Origin: CAZAAW01 sp964483325
GTDB taxonomy: Bacteria; Pseudomonadota; Alphaproteobacteria; Rhizobiales; Kaistiaceae
Length of the DNA stretch: 45,521 bases
Assembly (NCBI GenBank): GCA_964483325.1
Contig: CAZAAW010000022.1
Coordinates: 1-45,521, forward strand
Reading direction: 5' to 3'
The notes beneath the pieces were generated by a model, which saw only the letters and a list, made by a program, of their open reading frames with translations, did not search any database and was not told where the DNA came from. Shown piece by piece: positions 31,974 to 42,430 of the stretch. Both the position numbers and the translations under genes were made by a program. Each line of letters opens with the position of its first letter. Within the stretch, counting starts at the first letter, position 1.

Positions 31974-31975
31974 CG

Positions 31976-32419
31976 ATGGCCCTCTCCCCCGGGATGCAGC
32001 CCGGCCGGCGATCAGGCCGCCGGCGCCGGCATGCTCCCATCAGCGAGATCAACGTGACGCCGCTGGTCGACGTCATGCTGGTGCTGCTGATCGTCTTCAT
32101 GATCTCCGCGCCGCTCCTCACCGTCGGCGTGCCGATCGACCTGCCCGAGAGCCAGGCGAAGCCGCTGACCAATGATTCGGAGCCGATCACCGTCACCGTC
32201 GATCCGCAGGGACGCATCTTCCTGCAGGACAGCGAAGTCTCGGCAGGCGAGATCGTTGCCCGGCTGCTGCAGGCCACCAGCAACAATTACGATCAGCGCA
32301 TCTATGTGCGGGGAGACCGGACCTCCAATTACGGAACGATCATGCAGGTCATGGGCACCATCAACGGCGCCGGCTTCCGCAGCCTCGGCCTCGTGACTCT
32401 GCCCGAGCAGGAGAACTAG
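31976..32419 (+). CDS. tolR: Tol-Pal system protein TolR
   Basis: A 147-residue protein: basic cytoplasmic N-terminus, ISEINVTPLVDVMLVLLIVF with the channel aspartate Asp32, then a periplasmic domain (PITVTVDPQGRIFLQDSEVS, YDQRIYVRGDRTSNYGTIMQ, RSLGLVTLPEQEN). Asp32 protonation cycles drive TolQ/TolR conformational change. It follows tolQ by 2 bases and precedes tolA by 6, a compact operon. Confidence 0.96.
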   Translation: MALSPGMQPGRRSGRRRRHAPISEINVTPLVDVMLVLLIVFMISAPLLTVGVPIDLPESQAKPLTNDSEPITVTVDPQGRIFLQDSEVSAGEIVARLLQATSNNYDQRIYVRGDRTSNYGTIMQVMGTINGAGFRSLGLVTLPEQEN

Positions 32420-32425
32420 GGCGGC

Positions 32426-33526
32426 ATGCGGCCGGGCGTCTTCGTCTCCGCGATCCTGCACGCCGTCCTGATCATCGGCGGTCTGATCTCCTTGCCGAGT
32501 GCCCGGCCGCTTGACGCCTCGCAGATCGAGGCGGTGCCGGTGCAGCTGGTATCGCTGGCCGACATCACCGACCTGCAGCAGGGCGAGGAGAAGGCGCCGC
32601 CGCGCGAGGAATCCTCGCCCAACGATCCGACGCAGCGCGAGACCGTCAGCGAGGCGCCGCCGGCCGAGCCGGAGCCGACCGACGCAACGCCGCCCCCGCC
32701 GCCGGCGGAGCCACCCCCGCCGCCGCCTCCCGCCGCCGAGCTGGAGCCTGAGCCGCCCCCGCCGGCTGCCGAGCCGGAGCCCGAACCTGAGCCGGCGCCC
32801 GAACCCGTCCAAGAGCCTGCACCGGAGCCTGCGCCGGAACCGGAGCCCGCGCCGGTCGCCGAGCCCGAACCGCCTCCGCCACCCCCGGCGGCGACGCCGG
32901 AAGCTGCAGCGCCGCCTCCGCCACCCCCGCAGCGTCCGCGCGAGCCGGAGCCGGCGCGCGTCGCCGCGTCGCCCAGCGCGCCCGCCCCCATCCCGCGCGC
33001 CAAGCCGCGCAATCCCCGCGCTGCCACGCCGCCGACGCCGCCTCCGCCGGAGCCGCAGGAGGAAACCGAGGTGGCCGATGCCAGGCCGGCGCCGCCGCAG
33101 CGCAACCGCGAGTTCGATGCCGACAGCATCGCGGCGCTGCTCGATCAGTCGGAGCCGGAAAGCGGCGGTCGCCTGTCCGAGCGCGAAGCGTCGCAGGGCG
33201 CCGAAGCCAACAACCCGTCGGCGGCGATGACCGCCAATGAAGTGGACGCGCTCCGCGCCCGCCTCGCCGAATGCTGGTTCCCCCCCAATGGCTGGTCGGA
33301 CCCGGCCGAGGTGCGGGTTGTCGCCCAGTTCCGCCTCAATCGCGATGGTACGCTCCTGGGAACGCCGGATGTCGTCGAGGCGCCGTCCGGCCGCTATTCG
33401 CTGCCGGCGCAGGAAAGTGTCCTGCGGGCGCTGCGGCGTTGTGCGCCCTATGAGCTGCCGCCTGAGAAGTACGAGTCATGGCGCGAGATGAGGATTACCT
33501 TTGATCCGATTGCCATGTTGCGTTGA
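32426..33526 (+). CDS. tolA: TolA/TonB-like protein with long Pro-Glu region
   Basis: A 366-residue protein in TolA position. An N-terminal anchor (GVFVSAILHAVLIIGGLISL, about 4-24) resembles the TolA helix with its S-H. Residues 75-215 are an extended Pro/Glu/Ala-rich region (PEPEPEPAPEPVQEPAPEP and PPPPPP runs) in place of the long Ala/Lys helix of E. coli TolA. The C-terminal 110 residues (EVDALRARLAECWFPPNGWS, RVVAQFRLNRDGTLLGTPDV, ALRRCAPYELPPEKYESWRE) are the TolA/TonB-type domain with two cysteines, likely a disulfide. It links the TolQR motor to TolB/Pal across the periplasm. The proline runs would need EF-P and similar factors for translation. Confidence 0.92.
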   Translation: MRPGVFVSAILHAVLIIGGLISLPSARPLDASQIEAVPVQLVSLADITDLQQGEEKAPPREESSPNDPTQRETVSEAPPAEPEPTDATPPPPPAEPPPPPPPAAELEPEPPPPAAEPEPEPEPAPEPVQEPAPEPAPEPEPAPVAEPEPPPPPPAATPEAAAPPPPPPQRPREPEPARVAASPSAPAPIPRAKPRNPRAATPPTPPPPEPQEETEVADARPAPPQRNREFDADSIAALLDQSEPESGGRLSEREASQGAEANNPSAAMTANEVDALRARLAECWFPPNGWSDPAEVRVVAQFRLNRDGTLLGTPDVVEAPSGRYSLPAQESVLRALRRCAPYELPPEKYESWREMRITFDPIAMLR

Positions 33527-33554
33527 CCTATAGAGATCGCCAGAGGGTATTTCG

Positions 33555-34928
33555 ATGACGCCAGTCGCGCGGCCCAAGGCCGTCGTTCCGCACCGCCTGA
33601 TGACCGGCCCTTCCAGGCGCGCCCTTCTGGGCAGCTTCCTCCTGGCCGGAGCGGTCGGTGTCGCGCTGCCGAATCCGGCGCTGGCCCTGCTTGAGCTCGA
33701 CATCACGCAGGGCAACGTCCAGCCCCTGCCGATCGCCATCACGCCCTTCATCGGCAGCGGCGCCGACGGGCAGATGGGCGCCGACATCGCTCAGGTGATC
33801 ACCGCCGATCTCAAGCGGTCGGGCCTGTTCGCGCCGATCGACCCGGCGCGCTTCACGCAGAGCATTGCCTCCCCGGACGAGACGCCCCGGTTTGCCTCAT
33901 GGCGCGATATCGCCGCGCAGGCGCTGCTGACCGGCGGCGTTACGCGCCAGGCCGACGGCCGCCTGCGCGCCGAGTTCCGGCTGTGGGACGTGTTCGCCGG
34001 CCAGCAGCTCACCGGCCAGCAGTTCTTCACCGGCCCGGAGAACTGGCGCCGCGTAGCCCATATCATCGCCGACGCGGTCTATGAGCGCCTGACCGGCGAG
34101 AAGGGCTATTTCGATTCGCGCGTCGTGTTCGTCGACGAAAGCGGGCCGAAGAGCGCGCGCGTCAAGCGGCTGGCGATCATGGATCAGGACGGCGCCAATG
34201 TCCGCTATCTGACGCAGGGCAACGAGCTCGTCCTGACGCCGCGCTTCAGCCCGTCGACCCAGGACATCACCTACATGGCCTATGAGGGCGACCAGCCGCG
34301 CGTGTTCCTGCTCAATATCGAGACCGGCCAGCGCGAGCTTGTCGGCAACTTCCCGGGCATGACCTTTGCGCCGCGCTTCTCGCCCGACGGCCAGCGGGTG
34401 ATCATGAGCCTGCAGCGCGACGGCAACGCCAATATCTACGTCCTCGACCTGCGCTCGCGGCAGACGACGCGCCTTACCGATTCGGCGGCGATCGACACAA
34501 GCCCGAGCTACTCGCCGGATGCCCGACGGATCGTCTTCGAATCGGATCGCGGCGGCACGCAGCAGCTCTACGTCATGAGTGCCGACGGCTCCGGGCAGAC
34601 CCGCATCAGCTTCGGCAACGGCACCTACTCGACCCCGGTCTGGTCGCCGCGCGGCGATCTCATCGCCTTCACCAAGCGGGTCGGGGGCGAGTTCGCCATC
34701 GGCGTCATGCAGCCGGATGGCGGCGGCGAACGCACGCTCACCCAGGGCTTTCACAATGAAGGGCCGACCTGGTCGCCGAACGGCCGCGTGCTGATGTTCT
34801 TCCGCGACACGCCCGGCGCCAATGGCGGCCCGCAGCTGTGGTCGATCGACCTCACCGGCTACAACGAGTTCCGGGTTCCGACGCCGAATTTCGGCTCCGA
34901 CCCGGCCTGGTCGCCGCTGATCAACTAG
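33555..34928 (+). CDS. tolB: Tol-Pal system beta-propeller protein TolB
   Basis: A 457-residue periplasmic protein. The signal peptide (about 1-45) includes SRRALLGSFLLAG, which resembles a twin-arginine motif, and ends ...PNPALA. The N-terminal domain (LDITQGNVQPLPIAITPFIG, GADIAQVITADLKRSGLFAP) precedes a six-bladed propeller with repeats such as RFSPDGQRVIMSLQRDGNAN, SYSPDARRIVFESDRGGTQQ and TWSPNGRVLMFFRDTPGANG. It binds Pal and TolA at the outer membrane. The ATG at 33555 follows GAGGG by 7 bases; a second ATG at 33600 would still leave a signal peptide. Confidence 0.96.
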   Translation: MTPVARPKAVVPHRLMTGPSRRALLGSFLLAGAVGVALPNPALALLELDITQGNVQPLPIAITPFIGSGADGQMGADIAQVITADLKRSGLFAPIDPARFTQSIASPDETPRFASWRDIAAQALLTGGVTRQADGRLRAEFRLWDVFAGQQLTGQQFFTGPENWRRVAHIIADAVYERLTGEKGYFDSRVVFVDESGPKSARVKRLAIMDQDGANVRYLTQGNELVLTPRFSPSTQDITYMAYEGDQPRVFLLNIETGQRELVGNFPGMTFAPRFSPDGQRVIMSLQRDGNANIYVLDLRSRQTTRLTDSAAIDTSPSYSPDARRIVFESDRGGTQQLYVMSADGSGQTRISFGNGTYSTPVWSPRGDLIAFTKRVGGEFAIGVMQPDGGGERTLTQGFHNEGPTWSPNGRVLMFFRDTPGANGGPQLWSIDLTGYNEFRVPTPNFGSDPAWSPLIN

Positions 34929-34963
34929 CTTTTTCCTGCGCTCGCGGCAGCGATAACGAAGCC

Positions 34964-34995
34964 TTAACCATGGCGCTGAACCGCCGATTAACTAT
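34964..34995. promoter_or_regulatory. TTAACCAT and TTAACTAT motifs upstream of pal
   Basis: TTAACCAT (34964-34971) and, 16 bases on, TTAACTAT (34988-34995) in the 117-base tolB-pal gap. The first is identical to the motif before tolQ. Both resemble CtrA half-sites, but the spacing is not the TTAA-N7-TTAA of a full site. They may mark a separate promoter for pal. Confidence 0.35.
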
Positions 34996-35045
34996 CGCGG
35001 ATTAGACCTCAGCCAACGCGCCGTGGTGCACAAGGAGTTAATGCA

Positions 35046-35567
35046 ATGGCGACAATGCAAGCGATCAGCCGCGGCGGACGGTTTGCGGCGGCATTGGCGA
35101 TGGCGCTGTTCCTGGCAGCCTGCGCCAACAATCCGGGCGGCCCGGATGCCGGCGGCCTCGGCGGCGCGGGCGGGGCCGGTCTTGCCGGCGGTCCGGCCAC
35201 GCCGGGCAGCGCCCAGGACTTCGTCGTCAATGTCGGCGACCGCATCTTCTTCGAGACGGACTCGACCGACCTGACCTCACAGGCGCGGGCGACCCTCGAC
35301 AGGCAGGCCCAGTGGCTGTCGCTCTATCCCCGCTACGCCATCACCGTCGAGGGCCATGCCGACGAGCGCGGCACACGCGAGTACAACATCGCGCTGGGCG
35401 CCCGCCGCGCTACGATCACGCAGGCCTATCTCGTGTCCCGCGGCGTTGCGCCGAACCGCATCCGCACCATCTCCTACGGCAAGGAGCGGCCGGTCGCCGT
35501 CTGCAACGACATCTCCTGCTGGTCGCAAAACCGGCGCGCCGTGACTGTCGTGAATAACGGCCGCTGA
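35046..35567 (+). CDS. pal: Peptidoglycan-associated lipoprotein Pal
   Basis: A 173-residue lipoprotein with lipobox LAAC (Cys26), a Gly-rich linker (GGLGGAGGAGLAGG) and an OmpA-type peptidoglycan-binding domain: RIFFETDSTDLTSQARATLD, ITVEGHADERGTREYNIALG (Asp and Arg for DAP binding), then ARRATITQAYLVSRGVAPNR and the end SQNRRAVTVVNNGR. Anchors the outer membrane to the wall and partners TolB. AAGGAG lies 9 bases before the ATG. Followed by a GC-rich hairpin. Confidence 0.97.
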   Translation: MATMQAISRGGRFAAALAMALFLAACANNPGGPDAGGLGGAGGAGLAGGPATPGSAQDFVVNVGDRIFFETDSTDLTSQARATLDRQAQWLSLYPRYAITVEGHADERGTREYNIALGARRATITQAYLVSRGVAPNRIRTISYGKERPVAVCNDISCWSQNRRAVTVVNNGR

Positions 35568-35592
35568 CAGCGTCCGCATCGGTCTTCAGGAG

Positions 35593-35619
35593 GATGGCCG
35601 GGGCTCAGCTCCGGCCATC
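35593..35619 (+). terminator. Terminator-like hairpin after pal
   Basis: Nine-base stem GATGGCCGG / CCGGCCATC around a 9-base loop, 26 bases after the pal stop. The following sequence is TGCATTTCC, so a T-tract is poor; it may also stabilise the 3' end. Confidence 0.5.
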
Positions 35620-35798
35620 TGCATTTCCGGTACAGCCTGTCACGCAAGATTGCGCGGCCGACATGTGCATCACAATGCTGGCAGCCCGCCGTTTCTTGCT
35701 TTCAGGCGCCAAACTTTGGCCGAACTCCCTGCGCCATGGTTTCCATCAAAGCTGATGCCCATTACTTTTGGGCCAAACGTTTTTCCGGTTCGGAACCC

Positions 35799-36851
35799 AT
35801 GACCGCCAGATCCCGTCTGCTTCTCGCCGCCACCCTGGCCGTGGCGGTCGCCGCTCCGCCCGTCGCCGCCGAGGCGGCATGGTGGAATCCCTTCCGTCGC
35901 GACCAGCCGGCGCAGGACGCGCCTGTTCCGCCGGCCGGCGTCGCGACGCCGGTCCAGGCAGCGCCTGCCGGTGCGCCGATCGTCACCGCCCAGGGCGATG
36001 ATGCCGCGATGCGGCTGGACCGGGCGGAAGCCCAGATGCGCGCCATGACCGGCCAGCTGGAAGAGCTGACGCACCAGCTGAAGCAGCTGCAGGAGCAGAT
36101 GCAGCGTATGCAGCAGGACAACGATTTCCGGTTCCAGGAGCTGGAAGGCAGCAATTCCTCCGGCCGCGCGCAGCCGCGCCGTTCCGAGGCGGCCCCGCCG
36201 GCGGCACAGCCGCCACGCCGGCAGGCTGCGGCGGAACCGGCCGGCGCTCCGATGGACGATATCGCTCCGGACGAGCAGGAGGCTGCGGCCGTCGCCGCGC
36301 CGCCCGGCCGTGGTGCGCCGCCGCGCGACCTGGGGCAGATCCCGGCGACGCCCGGCGCAGGACCGGATTCCGGCGCGCCGCTCGATCTCTCCGCCCTGAT
36401 CCGCCGCGAGGGGGGTGGTCCGGCCGCCGGATCGGGCGAGAGCCAGCAGACGGCAGCGCTGTCGACCGGCGATGCCCGCGCCGACTATGACGCTGCCTAC
36501 CAGCATGTGCTGGCGGGTGACTACGAGCTTGCCGAGCAGGGGTTCCAGGCCTTCCTTGCAAGCTATCCGGCCGACCGCATGGCGGGCGATGCGCAGTACT
36601 GGCTTGGCGAGAGCCTCTATGCCCGCGGCATGTACAAGGAAGCGGCGGCGCAGTTCCTGAACGGCTTCAAGACCTATCCCGACAACCCGCGCGCCCCTGA
36701 CACGCTGCTGAAGCTGGGCATGTCGCTGCAGGGCCTCGGCGAGAAGGATGCCGCCTGCGCCAGCTATGCCCAGGTGCTCAAGCAGTTCCCCAATGTCTCC
36801 GGCGTCCTCAAGGAGCGCGTGAAGTCAGAGCAGGCGAGTGCCCGCTGCTGA
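35799..36851 (+). CDS. cpoB: Tol-Pal system protein CpoB/YbgF
   Basis: A 350-residue periplasmic protein. Signal peptide (RSRLLLAATLAVAVAAPPVA, cleaved near AEA), then a coiled coil (about 66-115; LDRAEAQMRAMTGQLEELTH), a Pro/Ala-rich linker and a C-terminal TPR domain (ADYDAAYQHVLAGDYELAEQ, AQYWLGESLYARGMYKEAAA, LLKLGMSLQGLGEKDAACAS). This is the YbgF/CpoB layout; it coordinates Tol-Pal with peptidoglycan synthesis. The ATG at 35799 gives a proper signal peptide; the upstream ATG at 35736 would bury it. Its end overlaps the GTG of tilS by 14 bases. Confidence 0.94.
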   Translation: MTARSRLLLAATLAVAVAAPPVAAEAAWWNPFRRDQPAQDAPVPPAGVATPVQAAPAGAPIVTAQGDDAAMRLDRAEAQMRAMTGQLEELTHQLKQLQEQMQRMQQDNDFRFQELEGSNSSGRAQPRRSEAAPPAAQPPRRQAAAEPAGAPMDDIAPDEQEAAAVAAPPGRGAPPRDLGQIPATPGAGPDSGAPLDLSALIRREGGGPAAGSGESQQTAALSTGDARADYDAAYQHVLAGDYELAEQGFQAFLASYPADRMAGDAQYWLGESLYARGMYKEAAAQFLNGFKTYPDNPRAPDTLLKLGMSLQGLGEKDAACASYAQVLKQFPNVSGVLKERVKSEQASARC

Positions 36852-38136
36852 CGCGGCGCCGGTTGCCGATGCCGAACTGCCGGGGCTGTTCGACCGGTTC
36901 GCCGGTGCCGGCGGGCTTTGCCTTGCCGTCTCCGGCGGACCCGACTCGCTGGCGCTGCTGATCCTGGCGCAGCGCTGGCGCGCCCTGCGGCCAGCCGCTC
37001 CGTCCCTCCTGGTGGCGACCGTCGATCACCGCCTGCGGCCGGAATCGGCGCGCGAGGCGGCGCAGGTGGCTGAAACGGCAGCGGCGCTCGGCCTTCCCGC
37101 CCGTGTTCTTGTCTGGGACGGCGCGCCAGTCTCCAGCCGCATCGAGGAGACGGCGCGGGCGGCGCGCTACGCGCTTCTGGCGGAGGCGGCGCGCGATGCC
37201 GGCGCGTCGCATGTGCTGACGGCGCATCATCGCGACGACCAGGCCGAGACCCTGCTGCTGCGTCTTGGCCGCGGTTCCGGCCTGACCGGCCTCGGCGGAA
37301 TGCGCGCCGAGCGGCCGCTGGCGCCCGGCATCACGCTGGCGCGGCCGCTTCTCGAACTGCCGCGCCGGCGCCTGACGGCAACCGTCGCGGCGGCCGGCCT
37401 GACGGCGGCGGATGATCCGAGCAATCGCGACGAGCGGTTCGCGCGCGCCCGGCTGCGGGCGATGCTGCCGGCGCTGGCGCGGCAGGGGATCGCGCCGGCC
37501 GGTCTGGCGCGCACGGCCGCCCGGCTTGCCCGCGCTTCCGACGCGCTCGACCATTATGCCGCGCGGCTGGTGGCTGAGGCCGTGCAGGTGGACGCGCTGG
37601 CGGTCGCAGCGGTCGATCGGCACCGCCTGGCCGACGTTCCGGCGGAGGTGCGGCTGCGGGCTCTGGCGCGGATCATTGCCGCCCTCGGCGGATCGGCCGG
37701 GCCGGGCCTGGGCGAAGCCCTCGAGGCGCTCGACCTGCGCCTTGCCGAGGGCAGCGCCTTCACGGCGACGCTCGGCGGCATCGTCCTCGATGCCGGTGAT
37801 GCGACAATGCGCCTTTACCGCGAAGTGGGACGCCAGCCGCAATATGCGCTGGTGGTCCGCAGCGGCCATGACGATATCTGGGACGGCCGCTTCCGCGTCG
37901 TCGTCGAGGCGGATGGAGGGGCGCCGCTGCAGCTCGGGCCGCTGGGCGAGGCGGGCCGCCGGCAGCTCGGCGCCGCGGCGGGAAAGGCCAGCGCCCGCGC
38001 CGTGGCGGCGCTTCCGGCGCTGCGGCGCGGCAGCGACCTGATCGCCGTGCCGACGCTGGGTCTGGCGCCGCCGGCGGCCGCGGGACTGGCCCTGCGGGTC
38101 GATTGCATCGTCGCGCAGCGGCTGGCGGCAATGTGA
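36838..38136 (+). CDS. tilS: tRNA(Ile)-lysidine synthetase
   Basis: A 432-residue TilS, which converts C34 of tRNA-Ile(CAU) to lysidine so it reads AUA. PP-loop motif LAVSGGPDSLALL (about 29-41), VDHRLRPESAREAAQVAETA, TAHHRDDQAETLLLRLGRGS (H-H-R-D-D-Q), GGMRAERPLAPG, then DDPSNRDERFARARLRAMLP, all conserved; C-terminal part is more variable. The start is GTG at 36838 inside the end of cpoB (14-base overlap), so translation is coupled. tilS between tol-pal and ftsH is the common alphaproteobacterial order. Confidence 0.95.
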   Translation: MPAADAAPVADAELPGLFDRFAGAGGLCLAVSGGPDSLALLILAQRWRALRPAAPSLLVATVDHRLRPESAREAAQVAETAAALGLPARVLVWDGAPVSSRIEETARAARYALLAEAARDAGASHVLTAHHRDDQAETLLLRLGRGSGLTGLGGMRAERPLAPGITLARPLLELPRRRLTATVAAAGLTAADDPSNRDERFARARLRAMLPALARQGIAPAGLARTAARLARASDALDHYAARLVAEAVQVDALAVAAVDRHRLADVPAEVRLRALARIIAALGGSAGPGLGEALEALDLRLAEGSAFTATLGGIVLDAGDATMRLYREVGRQPQYALVVRSGHDDIWDGRFRVVVEADGGAPLQLGPLGEAGRRQLGAAAGKASARAVAALPALRRGSDLIAVPTLGLAPPAAAGLALRVDCIVAQRLAAM

Positions 38137-38185
38137 AAGAGACCGCGGACGTACCTGCCGGGATTGCCACGTCATGGCCAAGATA

Positions 38186-38213
38186 TTGGCTAAGCGTCGG
38201 CACATCCCTATCT
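38186..38213 (+). promoter_or_regulatory. Possible heat-shock-type promoter of ftsH
   Basis: TTGGCT (38186-38191) and CTATCT (38208-38213) with a 16-base spacer, within the 131-base tilS-ftsH gap. The -10 region, CCCTATCTT, resembles the CNCTATNTT recorded for alphaproteobacterial RpoH promoters, and ftsH is heat-induced in many bacteria. The -35 match is only partial. Confidence 0.35.
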
Positions 38214-38267
38214 TAGGGCGAAAGGCGGCGCCGGCGACCTTGCCCTGCGTCGTTCGAAGGGACCAGC

Positions 38268-40199
<1,932 letters not shown>

Positions 40200-40222
40200 T
40201 CCGCAGCAGGATTGCCAAAGCA

Positions 40223-40256
40223 GAAAAGCCCGGGACCTTTCCCGGGCTTTTCTTTT
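40223..40256. terminator. Strong bidirectional terminator between ftsH and the BLUF gene
   Basis: Twelve-base perfect stem GAAAAGCCCGGG / CCCGGGCTTTTC (40223-40234 with 40241-40252), followed by TTTT on the plus strand and preceded by A-rich sequence that serves the minus strand. It serves both converging genes. Confidence 0.93.
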
Positions 40257-40280
40257 GGCCGCCTCTTGAAGAGAGGTTGA

Positions 40281-40709
40281 TCAGGCTGCAATGCCGTGCG
40301 GCTTGCGGCCCTGTTCCTGCGCCTCGACCTGGCGCCGCAGCGCCGTGAACAGGCCGAACTCGGCCATCATCAGCGGCGCGTCGTCGTCGAGCTCGCCGGC
40401 GTCGATATAGGCCAGCGGCCATCCCGAGAAACCGCGCTCGGCGACGGGCTCGGACGCGAGGACCGTGATGTTGCTGTGGCGGGGATCGGCTTTGATGCGG
40501 GTGAAGGTTTCCTCGATGGCCGCCTTGCCGCCTTCGAGGACCTGGACGAAGCCGCGATCGGTCACCAGCAGGGCGCCCGTCACATCGTTCTTGAGATTGT
40601 TGCGGCGGGCGCTCGCCAGGATCTTCTCGATCTCGGTGCGGCGCAGCCGCTCCACCGGCGACATCTCGATGCGGCTGCTGTAGGTCAGGCGATAGAACTG
40701 GTTGGTCAT
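40281..40709 (-). CDS. BLUF-domain blue-light sensor (short, stand-alone)
   Basis: A 142-residue protein of the BLUF family, FAD-binding blue-light photoreceptors. The hallmark residues are present: FYRLTYSSR at the N-terminus (Tyr10 as the photoactive Tyr), NN at 37-38 and NDVTGALL (41-48) for flavin contacts, GFVQVLEGG with the switch Gln56, and FSGWPLAYID (Trp97). No output domain is attached; the last 35 residues are helical and Gln/Glu-rich, so it is a short BLUF like PixD/BlrB types and should act through protein contacts. ATG at 40709 has AGGGA 6 bases upstream; 40715 or 40730 are alternatives. It lies reversed between ftsH and glmM, which are normally adjacent or nearly so. Confidence 0.88.
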   Translation of the reverse strand: MTNQFYRLTYSSRIEMSPVERLRRTEIEKILASARRNNLKNDVTGALLVTDRGFVQVLEGGKAAIEETFTRIKADPRHSNITVLASEPVAERGFSGWPLAYIDAGELDDDAPLMMAEFGLFTALRRQVEAQEQGRKPHGIAA

Positions 40710-40961
40710 GGTCATTCCCTTCACTGCCATCGACGAAGCTGGGGTGGGGCTCCGAGGCTGTTCGTCGGGAAGGGATAGGACCGTCCGGTTTCGGGCTGAT
40801 GTCGCCTGCCGGCGACTTGGTTTCTTCGCCATGTCTTCGCTGCGGCGCAGCATGGCGGCGCTTCCGTCCGTGTTACAATCGCTCACCAATTTTGAACCGC
40901 ACCTGCGCCATGCTCCGGTAAAGCTCGGGCGGAGCGGGGGCTCCCTTCCAGCGGAGACGCA

Positions 40962-42311
40962 ATGGCGCGCAAGTTCTTCGGCACCGACGGCATTCGCGGC
41001 CTGGCCAATTCCGATCCGATCACGCCGGATCTGGCGCTGAAGGTCGGCATCGCCACGGCGCTTGCTTTCCGGCGCGGCGGGCTCGACCGGCCGCGGGTCG
41101 TCATCGGCAAGGACACGCGCCTGTCCGGCTACATGATCGAGCCGGCGCTGACGGCCGGTTTCACCTCGGCGGGCATGGACGTCTTCCTGCTGGGACCCAT
41201 TCCGACGCCGGCGGTGGCGATGCTGACGCGATCGCTGCGCGCCGATCTCGGCGTGATGATCTCGGCATCGCACAATCCCTTCCATGACAACGGCATCAAG
41301 CTGTTCGGCCCGGATGGCTACAAGCTCTCCGACGAGACCGAGCTGGAGATCGAGCGGCTGATGGAAGAGCCGCTCGGCGACCGTCTCGCGGCGCCGGCCG
41401 ATCTCGGGCGGGCGAAGCGCATCGAGGGCGTGCGCGATCGCTACCTGGAATTCGCCAAGCGCACGCTGCCGCGCAATCTCGACCTCTCCGGTCTTCGCGT
41501 GGCGATCGATTGCGCCAACGGCGCCGCCTACAAGGTGGCGCCCGACGCCCTGTGGGAGCTCGGCGCCGAGGTGGTGAAGCTCGGCGTCGAGCCGGACGGC
41601 TTCAACATCAACCACGAATGCGGTTCGACCGATCCGTCGCCGCTCCGCCGCAAGGTGCACGAGGTGCGCGCCGATATCGGCATCGCGCTGGACGGCGACG
41701 CCGACCGCGTCATCATCATCGACGAGCGCGGCGAGATCGTCGACGGCGACCAGCTGATGGCCGTCGTCGCTGCCTCGTGGCAGGAGGAGCAGCGCCTGAG
41801 CGGCGGCGGCATCGTCGCCACGGTAATGTCGAATCTCGGCCTGGAGCGCTATCTCGGCGGCCGCGGCCTGGCGCTCGCCCGCACCCGCGTCGGCGACCGC
41901 TATGTGGTGGAGCACATGCGCGCCAACGGCTTCAATGTCGGCGGCGAGCAGTCGGGCCATATCATCCTCTCCGACTATTGCACGACCGGCGACGGTCTGG
42001 TCGCCGCCCTGCAGGTCCTGTCGGTGGTGCAGCGCCTCGGCCGTCCGGTCAGCGAGGTCTGCCGCCGCTTCGAGCCGGTGCCGCAGGTGCTGAAGAGCGT
42101 CCGCTTCCGCGGCGGCACGCCGCTGGAAGACATCCACGTCAAGCAGGCGATCGCCGAAGGCCAGAACCGGCTCGGCGCCGGCGGCCGCATCGTCATCCGC
42201 CCCTCCGGCACCGAACCGGTCATCCGCGTGATGGCCGAAGGCGACGATCAGGGCATGGTGGAAGCCGTCGTGGCCGATATCGTCGGCGCCGTCACGGCGG
42301 TGGCGGCCTGA
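40962..42311 (+). CDS. glmM: Phosphoglucosamine mutase
   Basis: A 449-residue GlmM, interconverting glucosamine-6-phosphate and glucosamine-1-phosphate for UDP-GlcNAc synthesis. Seen: ARKFFGTDGIRGLANSDPIT, the phosphoserine loop VMISASHNPFHDNG (Ser103), the Mg site DGDADR (Asp244, 246, 248), GGEQSGHIILSDYCTTGDGL and the phosphate site RPSGTEPVIRVMAEGDD. Serves peptidoglycan and LPS synthesis. The ATG at 40962 gives standard length. A terminator hairpin lies 90 bases downstream. Confidence 0.97.
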   Translation: MARKFFGTDGIRGLANSDPITPDLALKVGIATALAFRRGGLDRPRVVIGKDTRLSGYMIEPALTAGFTSAGMDVFLLGPIPTPAVAMLTRSLRADLGVMISASHNPFHDNGIKLFGPDGYKLSDETELEIERLMEEPLGDRLAAPADLGRAKRIEGVRDRYLEFAKRTLPRNLDLSGLRVAIDCANGAAYKVAPDALWELGAEVVKLGVEPDGFNINHECGSTDPSPLRRKVHEVRADIGIALDGDADRVIIIDERGEIVDGDQLMAVVAASWQEEQRLSGGGIVATVMSNLGLERYLGGRGLALARTRVGDRYVVEHMRANGFNVGGEQSGHIILSDYCTTGDGLVAALQVLSVVQRLGRPVSEVCRRFEPVPQVLKSVRFRGGTPLEDIHVKQAIAEGQNRLGAGGRIVIRPSGTEPVIRVMAEGDDQGMVEAVVADIVGAVTAVAA

Positions 42312-42401
42312 CGCCACCCGCAAGGCTGCAACGACAAAGGTGTGGCGCCGAAAAAGGCTTAGTCCGCGGCGTCGCGTCCAACGCCGGCTGGAGCAACGCA
42401 G

Positions 42402-42420
42402 GGCGGTTAGCACCGCCTTT
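42402..42420 (+). terminator. Terminator after glmM
   Basis: Six-base stem GGCGGT / ACCGCC with a TAGC loop and a short TTT, about 90 bases after the glmM stop. The stem is short but GC-rich. Confidence 0.55.
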
Positions 42421-42430
42421 CAACCCCACC

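Noticed and set aside
40716..42413. 710-residue minus-strand frame joining the BLUF protein to a long upstream region
   Set aside because: The upstream part is antisense to glmM, with composition typical of a reverse shadow; the BLUF start has its own ribosome site.
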